Below are positions 17,004 to 26,990 of a stretch of DNA of 64,000 nucleotides, piece by piece; the first letter of the stretch is position 1, and each line of letters opens with the position of its first letter. Both the position numbers and the translations under genes were made by a program. This DNA is from Pseudomonas koreensis (GTDB lineage Bacteria; Pseudomonadota; Gammaproteobacteria; Pseudomonadales; Pseudomonadaceae): positions 5,910,793-5,974,792 of the forward strand of contig NZ_JALJWP010000001.1 of NCBI RefSeq assembly GCF_024169245.1. Reading direction: 5' to 3'. The notes under the pieces are model-generated. The model saw only the letters and a program-made list of their open reading frames with translations. It did not search any database and was not told the origin of the DNA.

Positions 17004-17180
17004 ATGAACATCAAAACAAAAAGGTACGCCGCGATTTTCATCACCTGCGCCGCGACGCTGGCGTTGTACGGCACCGCTGCCTGGCGGGTCGAGCAGTTAC
17101 GCCAGCTGCCGCGCGAGTATGCGAGTTGCAACTATGAGCGGTGCATTCCGCACAATGCCACGCTGAATGCATTGCGCTGA
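17004..17180 (+). CDS. Small putative membrane or exported protein (58 aa)
   Basis: 58 residues: MNIKTKRYAAIFITCAATLA followed by LYGTAAWRVEQLRQLPREYA, giving a positively charged start and one hydrophobic segment (about 8-24), a signal peptide or single anchor. The C-terminal part holds two Cys (ASCNYERCIPHNA). AGAGG lies 8-12 bases before ATG 17004; the frame opens at 16959 without a good site. It stands alone between two REP pairs. No family recognised; I rate it a probable gene. Confidence 0.5.
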   Translation: MNIKTKRYAAIFITCAATLALYGTAAWRVEQLRQLPREYASCNYERCIPHNATLNALR

Positions 17181-17202
17181 CTGACCTGGGCTGGAATGCA
17201 AT

Positions 17203-17299
17203 CCCTGTGGGAGCGAGCCTGCTCGCGAATGCGCTGTGTCAGCCAGCATCGTTGCTGAATGAGAGGCCGTATTCGCGAGCAGGCTCGCTCCCACAGGGG
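17203..17299. repeat. Paired REP hairpin, GTGGGAGCGAGC family
   Basis: CCCTGTGGGAGCGAGCCTGC and GCAGGCTCGCTCCCACAGGG form the two ends of a 97-base pair of hairpins, located between the small gene and the convergent pobR-like gene. Confidence 0.88.
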
Positions 17300-17313
17300 G
17301 TCTTGCGGTGTTC

Positions 17314-18204
17314 TCAAGATTGTTGCTCGGCCTTCAAGCGGTCGCGAAACGCCTTTGGCGAAATGCCCACCCGACGGCGGAATAACCGCGTGAAGTTGGT
17401 CGGGTCGGAAAACCCCAACAACTCCGACATTTCGTAGATGGTCATGCTGGTGTAGGTCAGCAGGCGCTTGGCTTCCAGCAACTGGCGCTCGTGCATGATC
17501 TGCAACGCCGGTTGCCCGGCCAGTTCACGGCAGGTGCCGTTGAGGTGCGACACGGAAATGCCCAGGCGATGGGCGAGGTCTTCGACCTTGACGTGCTGGC
17601 GGTAAGTTTCTTCCACTAACTGAATGAAACCGTTGAGGTACTCGCGCTGACGTTGTGGGCGCTGACTGGCCTTGTGCCGGACGATCGCCTGACGGCTGAC
17701 CCAGACCATGATCACGCTGACCAGCGAATGCATAAGCATTTCCCGCGCTGGTTGATGGCCGTTGTACTCGGCCTGCAACGCTGAAAACAGGCTGTTCAGA
17801 TAATCGCCATCCTTGCCGGCCGGGTAGTTTTCTGCCCGTGCAAGTGCGTGTACCGAATCGCCCAGTTGCGCCTGCAAATGGTTGATCAGCGGCGTCGCCA
17901 AGGTGACGATGAAGCCTTCGACGTCCTCGGAAAAACGAAAGCCGTGCACCGACAACGGCGGCAGCACTTGTATCGCCGGCGTCTCGAGTTGCGTGCGCTG
18001 GCCTTCGATTTCAAGCTCTGCCTGACCTTTGAAAACGAACAGCAACTGGCACAGATCCGCATGGCGGTGAGGTTTGATTTCCCATTGATGTTCGCGACTG
18101 CGCGAGGAAATGGTTTCACAGTGCAGCAAGTCCGGGGTCGGCCAGTCCAGGTTTTCACCGTAGAGCTTGAACACCGGAATCGAAGGCAGGGCAGGCTTGT
18201 TCAT
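17314..18204 (-). CDS. pobR: AraC-family regulator of 4-hydroxybenzoate catabolism (PobR-type)
   Basis: 296 residues. The N-terminal cupin-like domain (HQWEIKPHRHADLCQLLFVF, PPLSVHGFRFSEDVEGFIVT) should bind the inducer; the C-terminus has two AraC helix-turn-helix motifs, ending SELLGFSDPTNFTRLFRRRV. It diverges from pobA across 175 bases, the standard arrangement in Pseudomonas, where PobR activates pobA in response to 4-hydroxybenzoate. The assignment rests on this context and on the AraC class (Pseudomonas PobR is AraC-type, Acinetobacter PobR is IclR-type). Confidence 0.88.
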   Translation of the reverse strand: MNKPALPSIPVFKLYGENLDWPTPDLLHCETISSRSREHQWEIKPHRHADLCQLLFVFKGQAELEIEGQRTQLETPAIQVLPPLSVHGFRFSEDVEGFIVTLATPLINHLQAQLGDSVHALARAENYPAGKDGDYLNSLFSALQAEYNGHQPAREMLMHSLVSVIMVWVSRQAIVRHKASQRPQRQREYLNGFIQLVEETYRQHVKVEDLAHRLGISVSHLNGTCRELAGQPALQIMHERQLLEAKRLLTYTSMTIYEMSELLGFSDPTNFTRLFRRRVGISPKAFRDRLKAEQQS

Positions 18205-18358
18205 ACTTCAATCCAGGCCTCGGGTTTATGGGCGATAATCGCACCGATTGGCAGAATGTACAGGTATCGGCTCAGTTTTCACCTTCAATTGACAGACCCG
18301 CAAGGGAAAAATGCAAGCACTCGATCCATAAAATCATTCACCGGCGATTGCTGCGTGA

Positions 18359-19573
<1,215 letters not shown>

Positions 19574-19651
19574 CCTGCTACCGACTTACACTGGTGAGCA
19601 TCCCCGCTCGCCTGACGATCTGCGGGACTTCACTGCCCGCAGGTTTTGCCC

Positions 19652-21169
19652 GTGACCAATCTCAATCACCCTGAAACGCCCAAACCGGCCATTCGCAGCG
19701 TACTGGTCGCCCTGATGATGGCGATCTTCCTCGGTGCGCTGGACCAGACCATTGTCGCCGTGTCGATGCCGGCAATCTCCGCGCAGTTCAAGGATGTCAG
19801 CCTGCTGGCCTGGGTGATTTCCGGTTACATGGTGGCGATGACCGTGGCGGTGCCGATCTACGGCAAGCTCGGCGACCTGTACGGGCGGCGCAAACTGATG
19901 CTGTTCGGCATGGGCCTGTTCACCCTCGCCTCGTTGTTCTGCGGCATGGCGCAAAGCATGGAGCAGCTGGTGCTGGCGCGCATTCTTCAGGGCATCGGCG
20001 CTGGCGGCATGATCTCGGTGAGTCAGGCGATCATCGGCGATATCGTCCCGCCGCGTGAACGCGGGCGCTATCAGGGTTACTTCAGCAGCATGTACGCCGT
20101 GGCCAGCGTCGCCGGACCGGTGCTCGGCGGCTACATGACCGAATACCTGTCGTGGCGCTGGGTGTTTCTGATCAACCTGCCGCTGGGCCTCGGCGCGTGG
20201 TGGGTGGCGCGGCGAAACCTGCGCGGCTTGCCGATTCCGCAGCGCAAACCGGTGATCGACTACCTCGGCACGGTGCTGATGATCATCGGTCTGACTGCGT
20301 TGCTGCTCGGCATCACCGAAGTCGGCCAGGGCCATTCATGGCGCAGCAGCGAAGTGCTCGGCCTGCTCGCCTGCGCCGTGATCGTACTGGCGCTGTTCGT
20401 CTGGCATGAGCGCCGGGCACGCGAGCCGTTGCTGCCAATGCACCTGTTCGCCAACCGCAATGCCCTGCTGTGCTGGTGCACGATTTTCTTCACCAGTTTC
20501 CAGGCCATCTCGCTGATCGTGCTGATGCCGCTGCGCTTTCAAAGCGTCACCGGCGCCGGCGCCGACAGCGCGGCGTTGCACTTGCTGCCGCTGGCGATGG
20601 GCTTGCCGATCGGCGCCTATTTCGCCGGCCGCCGCACCTCGGTTACCGGACGCTACAAACCGCAGATTCTCACCGGGGCGATCCTGATGCCGATCTCGAT
20701 TCTCGGCATGGCCTTCAGTCCGCCACAAGCGACGCTGGTAAGCGGTCTGTTCATGTTGCTCAGCGGTATTGCCGGCGGCATGCAATTCCCGACCTCGCTG
20801 GTCGGTACGCAAAACTCAGTGGAACAACGCGACATCGGCGTCGCTACCAGCACCACCAACCTGTTTCGTTCACTGGGCGGTGCGGTAGGCGTGGCGTTGA
20901 TGTCGGCGCTGTTGCTGGCATTGCTGCACGACTCCAGTTTCGCCCACCTGGCGAACAGTTCGCTGATCAGCGAAGGGCATTCTGGCAATGTCCTGCTCGA
21001 TGGTTTGAACGCCGCGCCGGGGGATGCACAGAATGCCTTGCGCGCGGAACTGCTGGTGACCTTCCGCCATCTGCTCTGGGTCAGCACGGCGGTGTCGCTG
21101 CTGGGGCTGGCAGCGGCGATTGCCATGCCGAACAACCTGTTGCGCGGGCGCGAACACGGCGTCCGCTGA
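19652..21169 (+). CDS. MFS drug/solute exporter, DHA2 (EmrB/QacA) family
   Basis: About 505 residues and 14 predicted membrane helices. Motifs: LDQTIVAVSMPAI in helix 1, GKLGDLYGRRKLMLFG in loop 2-3, and the antiporter motif GPVLGGYMTEYLSWRWVFLI. Members export toxic compounds by proton antiport in the inner membrane. The start is uncertain: TTG at 19646 or GTG at 19652. GCAGG at 19639-19643 is better spaced for the GTG. It follows pobA by about 75 bases on the same strand; a link to aromatic compound efflux is possible but not shown. Confidence 0.9.
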   Translation: MTNLNHPETPKPAIRSVLVALMMAIFLGALDQTIVAVSMPAISAQFKDVSLLAWVISGYMVAMTVAVPIYGKLGDLYGRRKLMLFGMGLFTLASLFCGMAQSMEQLVLARILQGIGAGGMISVSQAIIGDIVPPRERGRYQGYFSSMYAVASVAGPVLGGYMTEYLSWRWVFLINLPLGLGAWWVARRNLRGLPIPQRKPVIDYLGTVLMIIGLTALLLGITEVGQGHSWRSSEVLGLLACAVIVLALFVWHERRAREPLLPMHLFANRNALLCWCTIFFTSFQAISLIVLMPLRFQSVTGAGADSAALHLLPLAMGLPIGAYFAGRRTSVTGRYKPQILTGAILMPISILGMAFSPPQATLVSGLFMLLSGIAGGMQFPTSLVGTQNSVEQRDIGVATSTTNLFRSLGGAVGVALMSALLLALLHDSSFAHLANSSLISEGHSGNVLLDGLNAAPGDAQNALRAELLVTFRHLLWVSTAVSLLGLAAAIAMPNNLLRGREHGVR

Positions 21170-21172
21170 CAG

Positions 21173-21250
21173 CAAAAGATCGCAGCCTTCGGCAGCTCCT
21201 ACAGAAGAACGCATTCCCATGTAGGAGCTGCCGAAGGCTGCGATCTTTTG
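21173..21250. repeat. Paired REP-type hairpin, GTAGGAGCTGCCGAAGG family
   Basis: Left arm CAAAAGATCGCAGCCTTCGG to CTCCTAC, right arm the reverse complement from GTAGGAGCTGCCG to GATCTTTTG. The outer ends are the GATC sides here, opposite in order to the copies at 6947 and 8569. It sits between convergent genes. Confidence 0.85.
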
Positions 21251-21254
21251 ATCT

Positions 21255-22103
21255 TCAAGGGCTGTAGTAACCCACCGCGACGAGGAAATGCCCGACCTTT
21301 TTCAGGTAGGCATGCTTGTCCTCGATCTTGCCGGTCACCGGGTTTTTCCAGCGGTATTCATATTCGCCTTCATCCTGCTTGCCGATCAGCGCCAGAATCG
21401 GCTCGCCCACCGGTTTGCCTTCCGGGTCCTTGACCTTGCCAAAGTCGGTGTTGATCAAACGCAGGTTGGTGCCGTGGGCAACGTAGCGCTGGTTGTTCAG
21501 ATCGACCACGAACACATACAGGTCATCCTGCAGGTAACCGCCCTTGAGCGAGTTGATCGCGGTCAGCGTGCCCTTCTCGTCCTTGGCCAGATCCGTTGCG
21601 GCTTTGTCGAGCAATGCCTTGGCCTGCTCGGCCGAGGCCCGTGGCAAGTAGTAACCGACCGCGAGAATGCGCTGGCCGACGCGCTGATAGAACACATGCT
21701 TGCGCTCGACCTTGCCGTCGGCCCAGTTCTGCCAGCGGTATTCGGCCTGCTGGATGCCGTTGCCTTCCGGCACCTTCAGCGCGTCCTTGAACGCCTTCTG
21801 CAGATCCGGCCCGAGCACTTCGCTGACATCGCGGCCGATCAGCGCCGATGAAGGCCCGCCACTGGCAAGCATGACGCCCTTGGTGTCGAGGACGAACACG
21901 TAGCGATCCTTGTCGACGAACTCACCCTGGCGGCTGAATGCGGCGAACGCCTTGTCGCCGTTGTCGTGGTAGTAAGCCAAGGCTTTCTCCAGCAAGGCGA
22001 TGGCGGCCTGACTGTCATCCCTGGCGGCGGTGGCGGCGCTGGCCTGGCCGAAACCGGCCAACAACAGCAGGCCGAGCCAGGCCACTTTATGCAAAAACCC
22101 CAT
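21255..22103 (-). CDS. Periplasmic protein with two tandem single-Cache domains
   Basis: 282 residues: signal peptide (LHKVAWLGLLLLAGFGQASA) and then two copies of a single-Cache ligand-binding module, without a membrane anchor or a signalling domain. The duplication is plain: DRYVFVLDTKGVMLASGGPS and YRWQNWADGKVERKHVF then ILAVGYYLP in the first copy, DLYVFVVDLNNQRYVAHGTN and YRWKNPVTGKIEDKHAY then LVAVGYYSP in the second. Cache modules usually sense small molecules in chemoreceptors and kinases; a free periplasmic pair may bind a ligand for a partner receptor. No partner gene is adjacent. GAGGG precedes ATG 22103. Confidence 0.87.
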   Translation of the reverse strand: MGFLHKVAWLGLLLLAGFGQASAATAARDDSQAAIALLEKALAYYHDNGDKAFAAFSRQGEFVDKDRYVFVLDTKGVMLASGGPSSALIGRDVSEVLGPDLQKAFKDALKVPEGNGIQQAEYRWQNWADGKVERKHVFYQRVGQRILAVGYYLPRASAEQAKALLDKAATDLAKDEKGTLTAINSLKGGYLQDDLYVFVVDLNNQRYVAHGTNLRLINTDFGKVKDPEGKPVGEPILALIGKQDEGEYEYRWKNPVTGKIEDKHAYLKKVGHFLVAVGYYSP

Positions 22104-22232
22104 AGCGCATCCCTCGTTCTTTTTGGTGTTTCAAGAGCGTAGACGGCTTGCGGTCATGTCGAGATATTCAGAGCGTTTCTGAACATTGCGCCGTGAGGCT
22201 GACAAGCAATGCTCGCCAGCCTCGATCAGCGC

Positions 22233-23090
22233 TTACGGACGGGAATTGATCTGCTGCTGCAGGTTCTGGATCTGCGCCTGCAAGGTATTCAGGTTGCGGG
22301 TCATCTGCGCGCGGAACGCATCGAACTCGGCAGTATTGCCGCCACCCTGTGGCGCGGCCGGGCGGTTGTCCTGCTGACTTTTCAGGACGACGATGTCCTG
22401 CTCCAGACGATCGATCGCCGCGCTCGGGTTGCCCTGTTTCTTCAGCGCGGCGATATCGGCGCCGAGGCTTTTGAACTGGGCGTCGAAGGCCTTCAGCTGC
22501 GCATCGACCTTGCTGGTATCGGCCGGGGTGCTTTTGATGGTCGCCAGTTCGGCGCTCAGGGCTTTGACCTGCGCCTGCAACTGCGTGTTGGCGTTCTGCT
22601 GTTCAGTGGTCTGCGCGGTCATCTGCGCCAGCCGCTTGTCCAGCTCGCTGGCCTGACCGGCCACGCCTTGCTGTTGCTTGCTCTGGTCGAGCAGCTTGCC
22701 TTCGAGTTGTTTGATCTGGAGCTTCAGCGCTTCGCTGTCGCTGCTGACGTTGCTCTGGCTGGCGACGACTTTGCCGGAAATATCCTGCAGGCGCCCTGCC
22801 GCTTCTTCGCTGATTCGCGCGAAGCTTTCCTGGGTGGCGACCAGTTGCTGCTCCATCAGCGAAATCTGCTGGAAGCTCCACCAGGCCAGACCGATGAAGG
22901 CGAAAAACAACGCGCCGACCAGCGCCCACAGCGGCCCGGTGCTGGCGGTCTTGACCTTGACCACGGGCGCGCTGCGCGAATGCACGGAAGTGCGGGGGCC
23001 GGGCGCGATGTCATCGTCGTCGAACGGGTCAGCGCGCAGGCTTGGCACGTTATCGAAATCGTCGTCGTGGGCATCGTTTCGCATGGACAT
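22233..23090 (-). CDS. Inner-membrane protein with long coiled coil, function unknown
   Basis: 285 residues: an acidic cytoplasmic N-terminus (DAHDDDFDNVPSLRADPFDD), one membrane helix (about 65-85, LWALVGALFFAFIGLAWWSF), then about 190 residues of Gln/Ala/Lys-rich coiled coil ending NLNTLQAQIQNLQQQINSRP. The bulk should be periplasmic. Annotation pipelines often call such proteins ATPases, but I see no Walker motif. ATG 23090 (MSMRND) follows AAAGG at a good distance; the frame opens at 23108. It lies upstream of, and on the same strand as, the double-Cache gene. Confidence 0.75.
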   Translation of the reverse strand: MSMRNDAHDDDFDNVPSLRADPFDDDDIAPGPRTSVHSRSAPVVKVKTASTGPLWALVGALFFAFIGLAWWSFQQISLMEQQLVATQESFARISEEAAGRLQDISGKVVASQSNVSSDSEALKLQIKQLEGKLLDQSKQQQGVAGQASELDKRLAQMTAQTTEQQNANTQLQAQVKALSAELATIKSTPADTSKVDAQLKAFDAQFKSLGADIAALKKQGNPSAAIDRLEQDIVVLKSQQDNRPAAPQGGGNTAEFDAFRAQMTRNLNTLQAQIQNLQQQINSRP

Positions 23091-23206
23091 TGAGGCAACC
23101 TTTGGCAAACGCGGTGATGGCTAAATGCTGCGAAGTATAACCGCCGCAGCCGCAGGCATTGACCCTCAACCCGCAAGGCGGTTCATTGCCGCCCGGCCGA
23201 ATCGTT

Positions 23207-24199
23207 TCAACGGATGTCCTGGGCTTTCCACCACGCACAGAACTCATCGAGGGCAGCCCACAGGCTGACTTTCGGATCGTAGTCGAGATAATGCCGGGCG
23301 CGGCTGATGTCCAGGGTGAAATTTTTCTTCATGACTTGCATGCCCAGACGCGACAGGGTCGGTTCCGGACGTCCGGGCCAGAGCATGCACGCGCCTTCGT
23401 TGAGCGCGGCGACACTGTAGGCCAGTCCATAGGAGCGGTATTTGCGCACCTGATCGACTTCCATCCGCCGCATCACGTAGTTGACCACGTCCCACAGCGG
23501 CACCGGCGTACCGTTGCTGATGTTGTAGGCCTTGCCCAACGCTGAGCCCGCGGCCAACAGACTGCTGAGCATGGCTTCGTTGAGGTTCTGCACGCTGGTG
23601 AAATCGACTTTGTTCAAGCCGTCGCCGATGATCGCCAGACGGCCCTTGCGCTGCATCTTCAGCAAGCGCGGGAAGATGCTCATGTCACCGGCGCCGGTCA
23701 CGAAACGCGGGCGCAGGGCGATGGTTTCCAGACCGAATTCCTGCGCGCCGAAGACCTTTTGCTCGGCCAGATATTTGGTCGCGGCGTATGGATGCTTGAA
23801 GCGTTTGGGCACTTGCTCTTCGGTCAGAGCGAGATGGTCGCGGCCATCGAAATAGATCGACGGCGACGACAGATGCACCAGTCGCCGCACCCGCTGCTTG
23901 AGGCAAGCCTCGACGACGTTTTCGGTGACTTCGACATTGCCCTGATGAAAGTCCTGATATCGCCCCCACACGCCAACGGCACCGGCGCAATGCACCACCG
24001 CTTCGACGTCGCGGCACAGGTCGTGCACCAGATCGGCGTCGGTGAGATCGCCCGGCACAAACTCGGCACCGCGGCGCACCAGATGCTCGACGCTCTCGGC
24101 CCGGCGACCGTTGACCCGCACTTCAAGGCCCTGCTCCAGGGCGAAACGCGCAAAGCGCCCGCCAATAAAGCCGCTGGCGCCGGTAACCAAAATCTTCAT
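23207..24199 (-). CDS. NAD(P)-dependent epimerase/dehydratase (3-beta-HSD-like extended SDR)
   Basis: 330 residues. N-terminal Rossmann motif KILVTGASGFIGGRFARFAL, the catalytic YxxxK in HPYAATKYLAEQKVFG, and VHLSSPSIYFDG with the Ser of the triad. The extended SDR layout with VDFTSVQNLNEAM is that of the 3-beta-hydroxysteroid dehydrogenase/nucleoside-sugar epimerase group. The natural substrate is unknown. ATG 24199 follows GGAG; one codon upstream in frame is a TTG. The gene stands alone, with a LysR-type gene upstream on the same strand behind a repeat. Confidence 0.88.
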   Translation of the reverse strand: MKILVTGASGFIGGRFARFALEQGLEVRVNGRRAESVEHLVRRGAEFVPGDLTDADLVHDLCRDVEAVVHCAGAVGVWGRYQDFHQGNVEVTENVVEACLKQRVRRLVHLSSPSIYFDGRDHLALTEEQVPKRFKHPYAATKYLAEQKVFGAQEFGLETIALRPRFVTGAGDMSIFPRLLKMQRKGRLAIIGDGLNKVDFTSVQNLNEAMLSSLLAAGSALGKAYNISNGTPVPLWDVVNYVMRRMEVDQVRKYRSYGLAYSVAALNEGACMLWPGRPEPTLSRLGMQVMKKNFTLDISRARHYLDYDPKVSLWAALDEFCAWWKAQDIR

Positions 24200-24221
24200 C
24201 AAAAAAAACTCCAGGAGAACA

Positions 24222-24297
24222 GTTGCAAGCTTCAGGCTATAAGCTGCAAGTTGAAACGGTGCGCGTACTTGCCGCTTGCAGCTTGACGCTTACAGCT
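24222..24297. repeat. Imperfect inverted repeat rich in CAAGCTGCAAG, between epimerase and argP-like genes
   Basis: TTGCAAGCTTCAGGCTATAA followed by GCTGCAAGTTG faces CTTGCCGCTTGCAGCTTGAC and GCTTACAGCTGC. It is a separate, less exact repeat family from the others in the window. It may form a long stem after the argP-like gene. Confidence 0.6.
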
Positions 24298-24301
24298 GCT
24301 T

Positions 24302-25189
24302 TCAAGCCACTAGCCACTGCCTGGACGAGCGCAGTAATTGTTCGGTCAGCAGGTTCAGCAACTGGCCGCCATTGCGCCAATGATGCCAGTACAGCGGCAC
24401 GTCGATCGGTTTATCTGGCAACAGTTCGCGCAATATTCCGCGTTGCAGTTGCTCGCGCACTTGCAGTTCCGGCACCAGGCCCCAGCCAAGGCCGGCCTCG
24501 GTCAGGCGTATGAAGCCTTCGGACGACGGGCATAAATGGTGCTCGAACGCGCCGTCGACGCCCAACAGCGCCAGGTAGCGATGCTGGAGAAAATCGTCCG
24601 GGCCGAATACCAGCGCCGGGGTGCGTGGCAACTGTTCGGCGCGCACGCCATCGGGAAAATGTCGAGCGATGAACGCCGGACTGGCCAGGGCGCGATAGCG
24701 CATGGCGCCGAGCAACACGCTGCGTGCGCCGGCCACCGGGCGCTCGCTGGCACACAGGCAGGCGGCCACTTCACCGGCACGCATGCGCTTGAGGCCGACG
24801 GTCTGGTCCTCGACGATCAGGTCGAGCAACAAATGCTGCTCGGCGCAGAAATCGCCAACGGCCTCTGCCCACCAAGTGGCGAGGCTATCGGCGTTGAGGG
24901 CAATGCGCAGGCGATCTGGCAGGCCTTCTTCGTCCAACGCCGGCACTACGGATTGCAAGTCGCGCTCGAGCAAACGCACCTGTTGCACATGGTTGAGCAA
25001 GCGTCGGCCGATTTCGGTCGGCGCTGGCGGTGTTTCGCGCACAAGCACCGGCTGACCGACCCGCGCCTCAAGCAACTTGATGCGCTGGGAGATGGCCGAC
25101 TGCGACAGGCCGAGAACCTGTGCGGCGCGATCGAATCCGGCCTGCTCGACCACGGCAACCAGCGCGGAAAGCAATTTATAGTCGAACAT
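24302..25189 (-). CDS. argP: LysR-family regulator, ArgP (IciA) type
   Basis: 295 residues. Winged helix MFDYKLLSALVAVVEQAGFD with LSQSAISQRIKLLEARVGQP, the standard opening of ArgP/IciA proteins, followed by the effector domain. It diverges from an ArgO/LysE-type exporter gene across 96 bases. In enterobacteria ArgP activates argO in response to arginine and is blocked by lysine, and the same pairing is likely here. The symbol is given by family and context. Confidence 0.87.
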   Translation of the reverse strand: MFDYKLLSALVAVVEQAGFDRAAQVLGLSQSAISQRIKLLEARVGQPVLVRETPPAPTEIGRRLLNHVQQVRLLERDLQSVVPALDEEGLPDRLRIALNADSLATWWAEAVGDFCAEQHLLLDLIVEDQTVGLKRMRAGEVAACLCASERPVAGARSVLLGAMRYRALASPAFIARHFPDGVRAEQLPRTPALVFGPDDFLQHRYLALLGVDGAFEHHLCPSSEGFIRLTEAGLGWGLVPELQVREQLQRGILRELLPDKPIDVPLYWHHWRNGGQLLNLLTEQLLRSSRQWLVA

Positions 25190-25285
25190 CAGTTTTCCTA
25201 ATGGGCGATCAGTACTATTGGTTTTTCTTATACAGCGTCACACCGGAGAATAGCCAGCAAGCACCCTCTTTCAAGGATATTTTCC

Positions 25286-25888
25286 ATGTGGCAAAGCTAT
25301 GTAAACGGCCTGTTGGTGGCGTTCGGCCTGATCATGGCGATCGGCACGCAGAACGCTTTTGTCTTGGCGCAGAGTCTGCGCCGTGAACATCATTTGCCGG
25401 TGGCGGCATTGTGCGTGGTGTGTGACGCGATTCTGGTGGCGGCCGGAGTATTCGGCCTGGCGACGATTCTGGCGCAGAACCCGACCCTGCTGGCGATTGC
25501 CCGTTGGGGCGGCGCGACCTTTCTGATCTGGTACGGCAGCCAGGCATTGCGCCGGGCCTGCTCGAAACAGAGCCTTGAGCAAGGCGAAAACCAGACCGTG
25601 CGCTCGTTGCGCGCAGTCATGCTTAGCGCGTTGGCGGTGACCTTGCTTAATCCCCACGTCTATCTGGATACGGTATTGCTGATCGGCTCGCTGGGCGCGC
25701 AGCAGTCGGTGCCCGGCGCTTATGTGGTCGGCGCGGCGAGTGCCTCGCTGCTGTGGTTTTTCACCCTCGCCTTGGGCGCGGCGTGGCTGGCACCGTGGCT
25801 GGCCCGCCCGAGCACCTGGCGCATTCTCGATCTGGTCGTTGCGTTGATGATGTTCGCCGTGGCCGCGCAACTGATTATCGCCGGATGA
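25286..25888 (+). CDS. argO: Amino-acid exporter of the LysE/ArgO family
   Basis: 200 residues, about six membrane helices. LysE/ArgO marks: GLIMAIGTQNAFVLAQSLRR in helix 1-loop, LVVCD-type stretch (VVCDAILVAAGVFGLA), and ALAVTLLNPHVYLDTVLLIG in the middle. It exports basic amino acids, probably arginine, through the inner membrane. AAGGA lies ten bases before ATG 25286. The divergent argP-type gene is the probable activator. Confidence 0.9.
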   Translation: MWQSYVNGLLVAFGLIMAIGTQNAFVLAQSLRREHHLPVAALCVVCDAILVAAGVFGLATILAQNPTLLAIARWGGATFLIWYGSQALRRACSKQSLEQGENQTVRSLRAVMLSALAVTLLNPHVYLDTVLLIGSLGAQQSVPGAYVVGAASASLLWFFTLALGAAWLAPWLARPSTWRILDLVVALMMFAVAAQLIIAG

Positions 25889-26064
25889 TTTATTCCAGAA
25901 GGCTCTGGAACCTCTATCCCACACAGTTGTTGCGTGGTTAAGGCGCGACCCCGGTGCTATGATCCGAACCCTGCGCCGCAAAGAGTAAAAACTCGCCGGT
26001 GCATTTCCGGCCGCCCGTGATCGGCCTTGCGCTCACCGCAACAGACCTGATTAGGAGAATCATC

Positions 26065-26661
26065 ATGGCTTTCGAATTGCCGCCGCTGCCTTACGCACAC
26101 GATGCCCTGCAGCCGCACATCTCCAAGGAAACCCTGGAGTTCCACCACGACAAGCACCACAACACCTACGTCGTGAACCTGAACAACCTGGTGCCAGGCA
26201 CCGAATTTGAAGGCAAGACCCTGGAAGAAATCGTCAAGACTTCTTCGGGCGGCATCTTCAACAACGCCGCTCAGGTCTGGAACCACACCTTCTACTGGAA
26301 CTGCCTGGCGCCAAACGCCGGCGGTCAGCCAACCGGCGCACTGGCAGATGCCATCAACGCAGCGTTCGGTTCGTTCGACAAGTTCAAGGAAGAATTCAGC
26401 AAAACCTCGATCGGCACCTTCGGTTCCGGCTGGGGCTGGCTGGTGAAAAAGGCTGACGGTTCCCTGGCCCTGGCCAGCACCATCGGCGCCGGCAACCCGC
26501 TGACCAGCGGCGACACCCCGCTGCTGACCTGCGACGTCTGGGAACACGCTTACTACATCGACTACCGCAACCTGCGTCCGAAGTACGTTGAAGCGTTCTG
26601 GAATCTGGTCAACTGGAAGTTCGTGGCCGAGCAGTTCGAAGGCAAGACCTTCACCGCTTAA
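26065..26661 (+). CDS. sodB: Iron superoxide dismutase
   Basis: 198 residues, the usual length of cytoplasmic Fe-SOD. The four iron ligands are visible: His near residue 27 ([13 protein letters not shown]), His in [11 protein letters not shown], and Asp and His in [20 protein letters not shown] and GSGWGWLV are typical of the iron rather than the manganese form. It converts superoxide to H2O2 and O2. ATG 26065 follows TAGGAG at eight bases, and a strong terminator follows the stop. It is next to bifA, as in P. aeruginosa. Confidence 0.97.
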   Translation: MAFELPPLPYAHDALQPHISKETLEFHHDKHHNTYVVNLNNLVPGTEFEGKTLEEIVKTSSGGIFNNAAQVWNHTFYWNCLAPNAGGQPTGALADAINAAFGSFDKFKEEFSKTSIGTFGSGWGWLVKKADGSLALASTIGAGNPLTSGDTPLLTCDVWEHAYYIDYRNLRPKYVEAFWNLVNWKFVAEQFEGKTFTA

Positions 26662-26680
26662 GCTGCACGCCAGACAAGAG

Positions 26681-26704
26681 ACCCGGCTTCGGCCGGGTTT
26701 TTTT
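26681..26704 (+). terminator. Rho-independent terminator of sodB
   Basis: ACCCGGC-TTCG-GCCGGGT followed by a run of T, 19 bases after the sodB stop. Confidence 0.9.
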
Positions 26705-26990
26705 ATGCCCGGCGCATGGCGTTTGTCGCACGGCAAAAGCAGCTTCGCGCCGTTTGCCGCCAGCCCACAGCCGACTACCATCAGAGACAGGAAAAAATCT
26801 TTGACCCGGTGCTCAAGTTGCGGGCAATTGCAACCGACACAGTTGATTCAGAGCTATTACTCAAATGACGACATTGCGGCCAGGATACCGGCGAATTTTC
26901 CCGTGCCTGATTGTCCCTTTGACTGCCAACCCGGGATTGCCAATACTCATGGCAACTTGACGCTACCCGCACGGAACAAGGAATAACCCT
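26705..26990. other. Intergenic region between sodB and bifA
   Basis: No convincing gene or RNA. It must hold the bifA promoter, which I could not place. AAGGA at 26978-26982 is the bifA ribosome site. Confidence 0.5.

Noticed and set aside
26705..26990. Short plus-strand frame before bifA (ending 26986) as a small gene
   Set aside because: It has no ribosome site, begins inside sodB in another frame and has no protein-like pattern.
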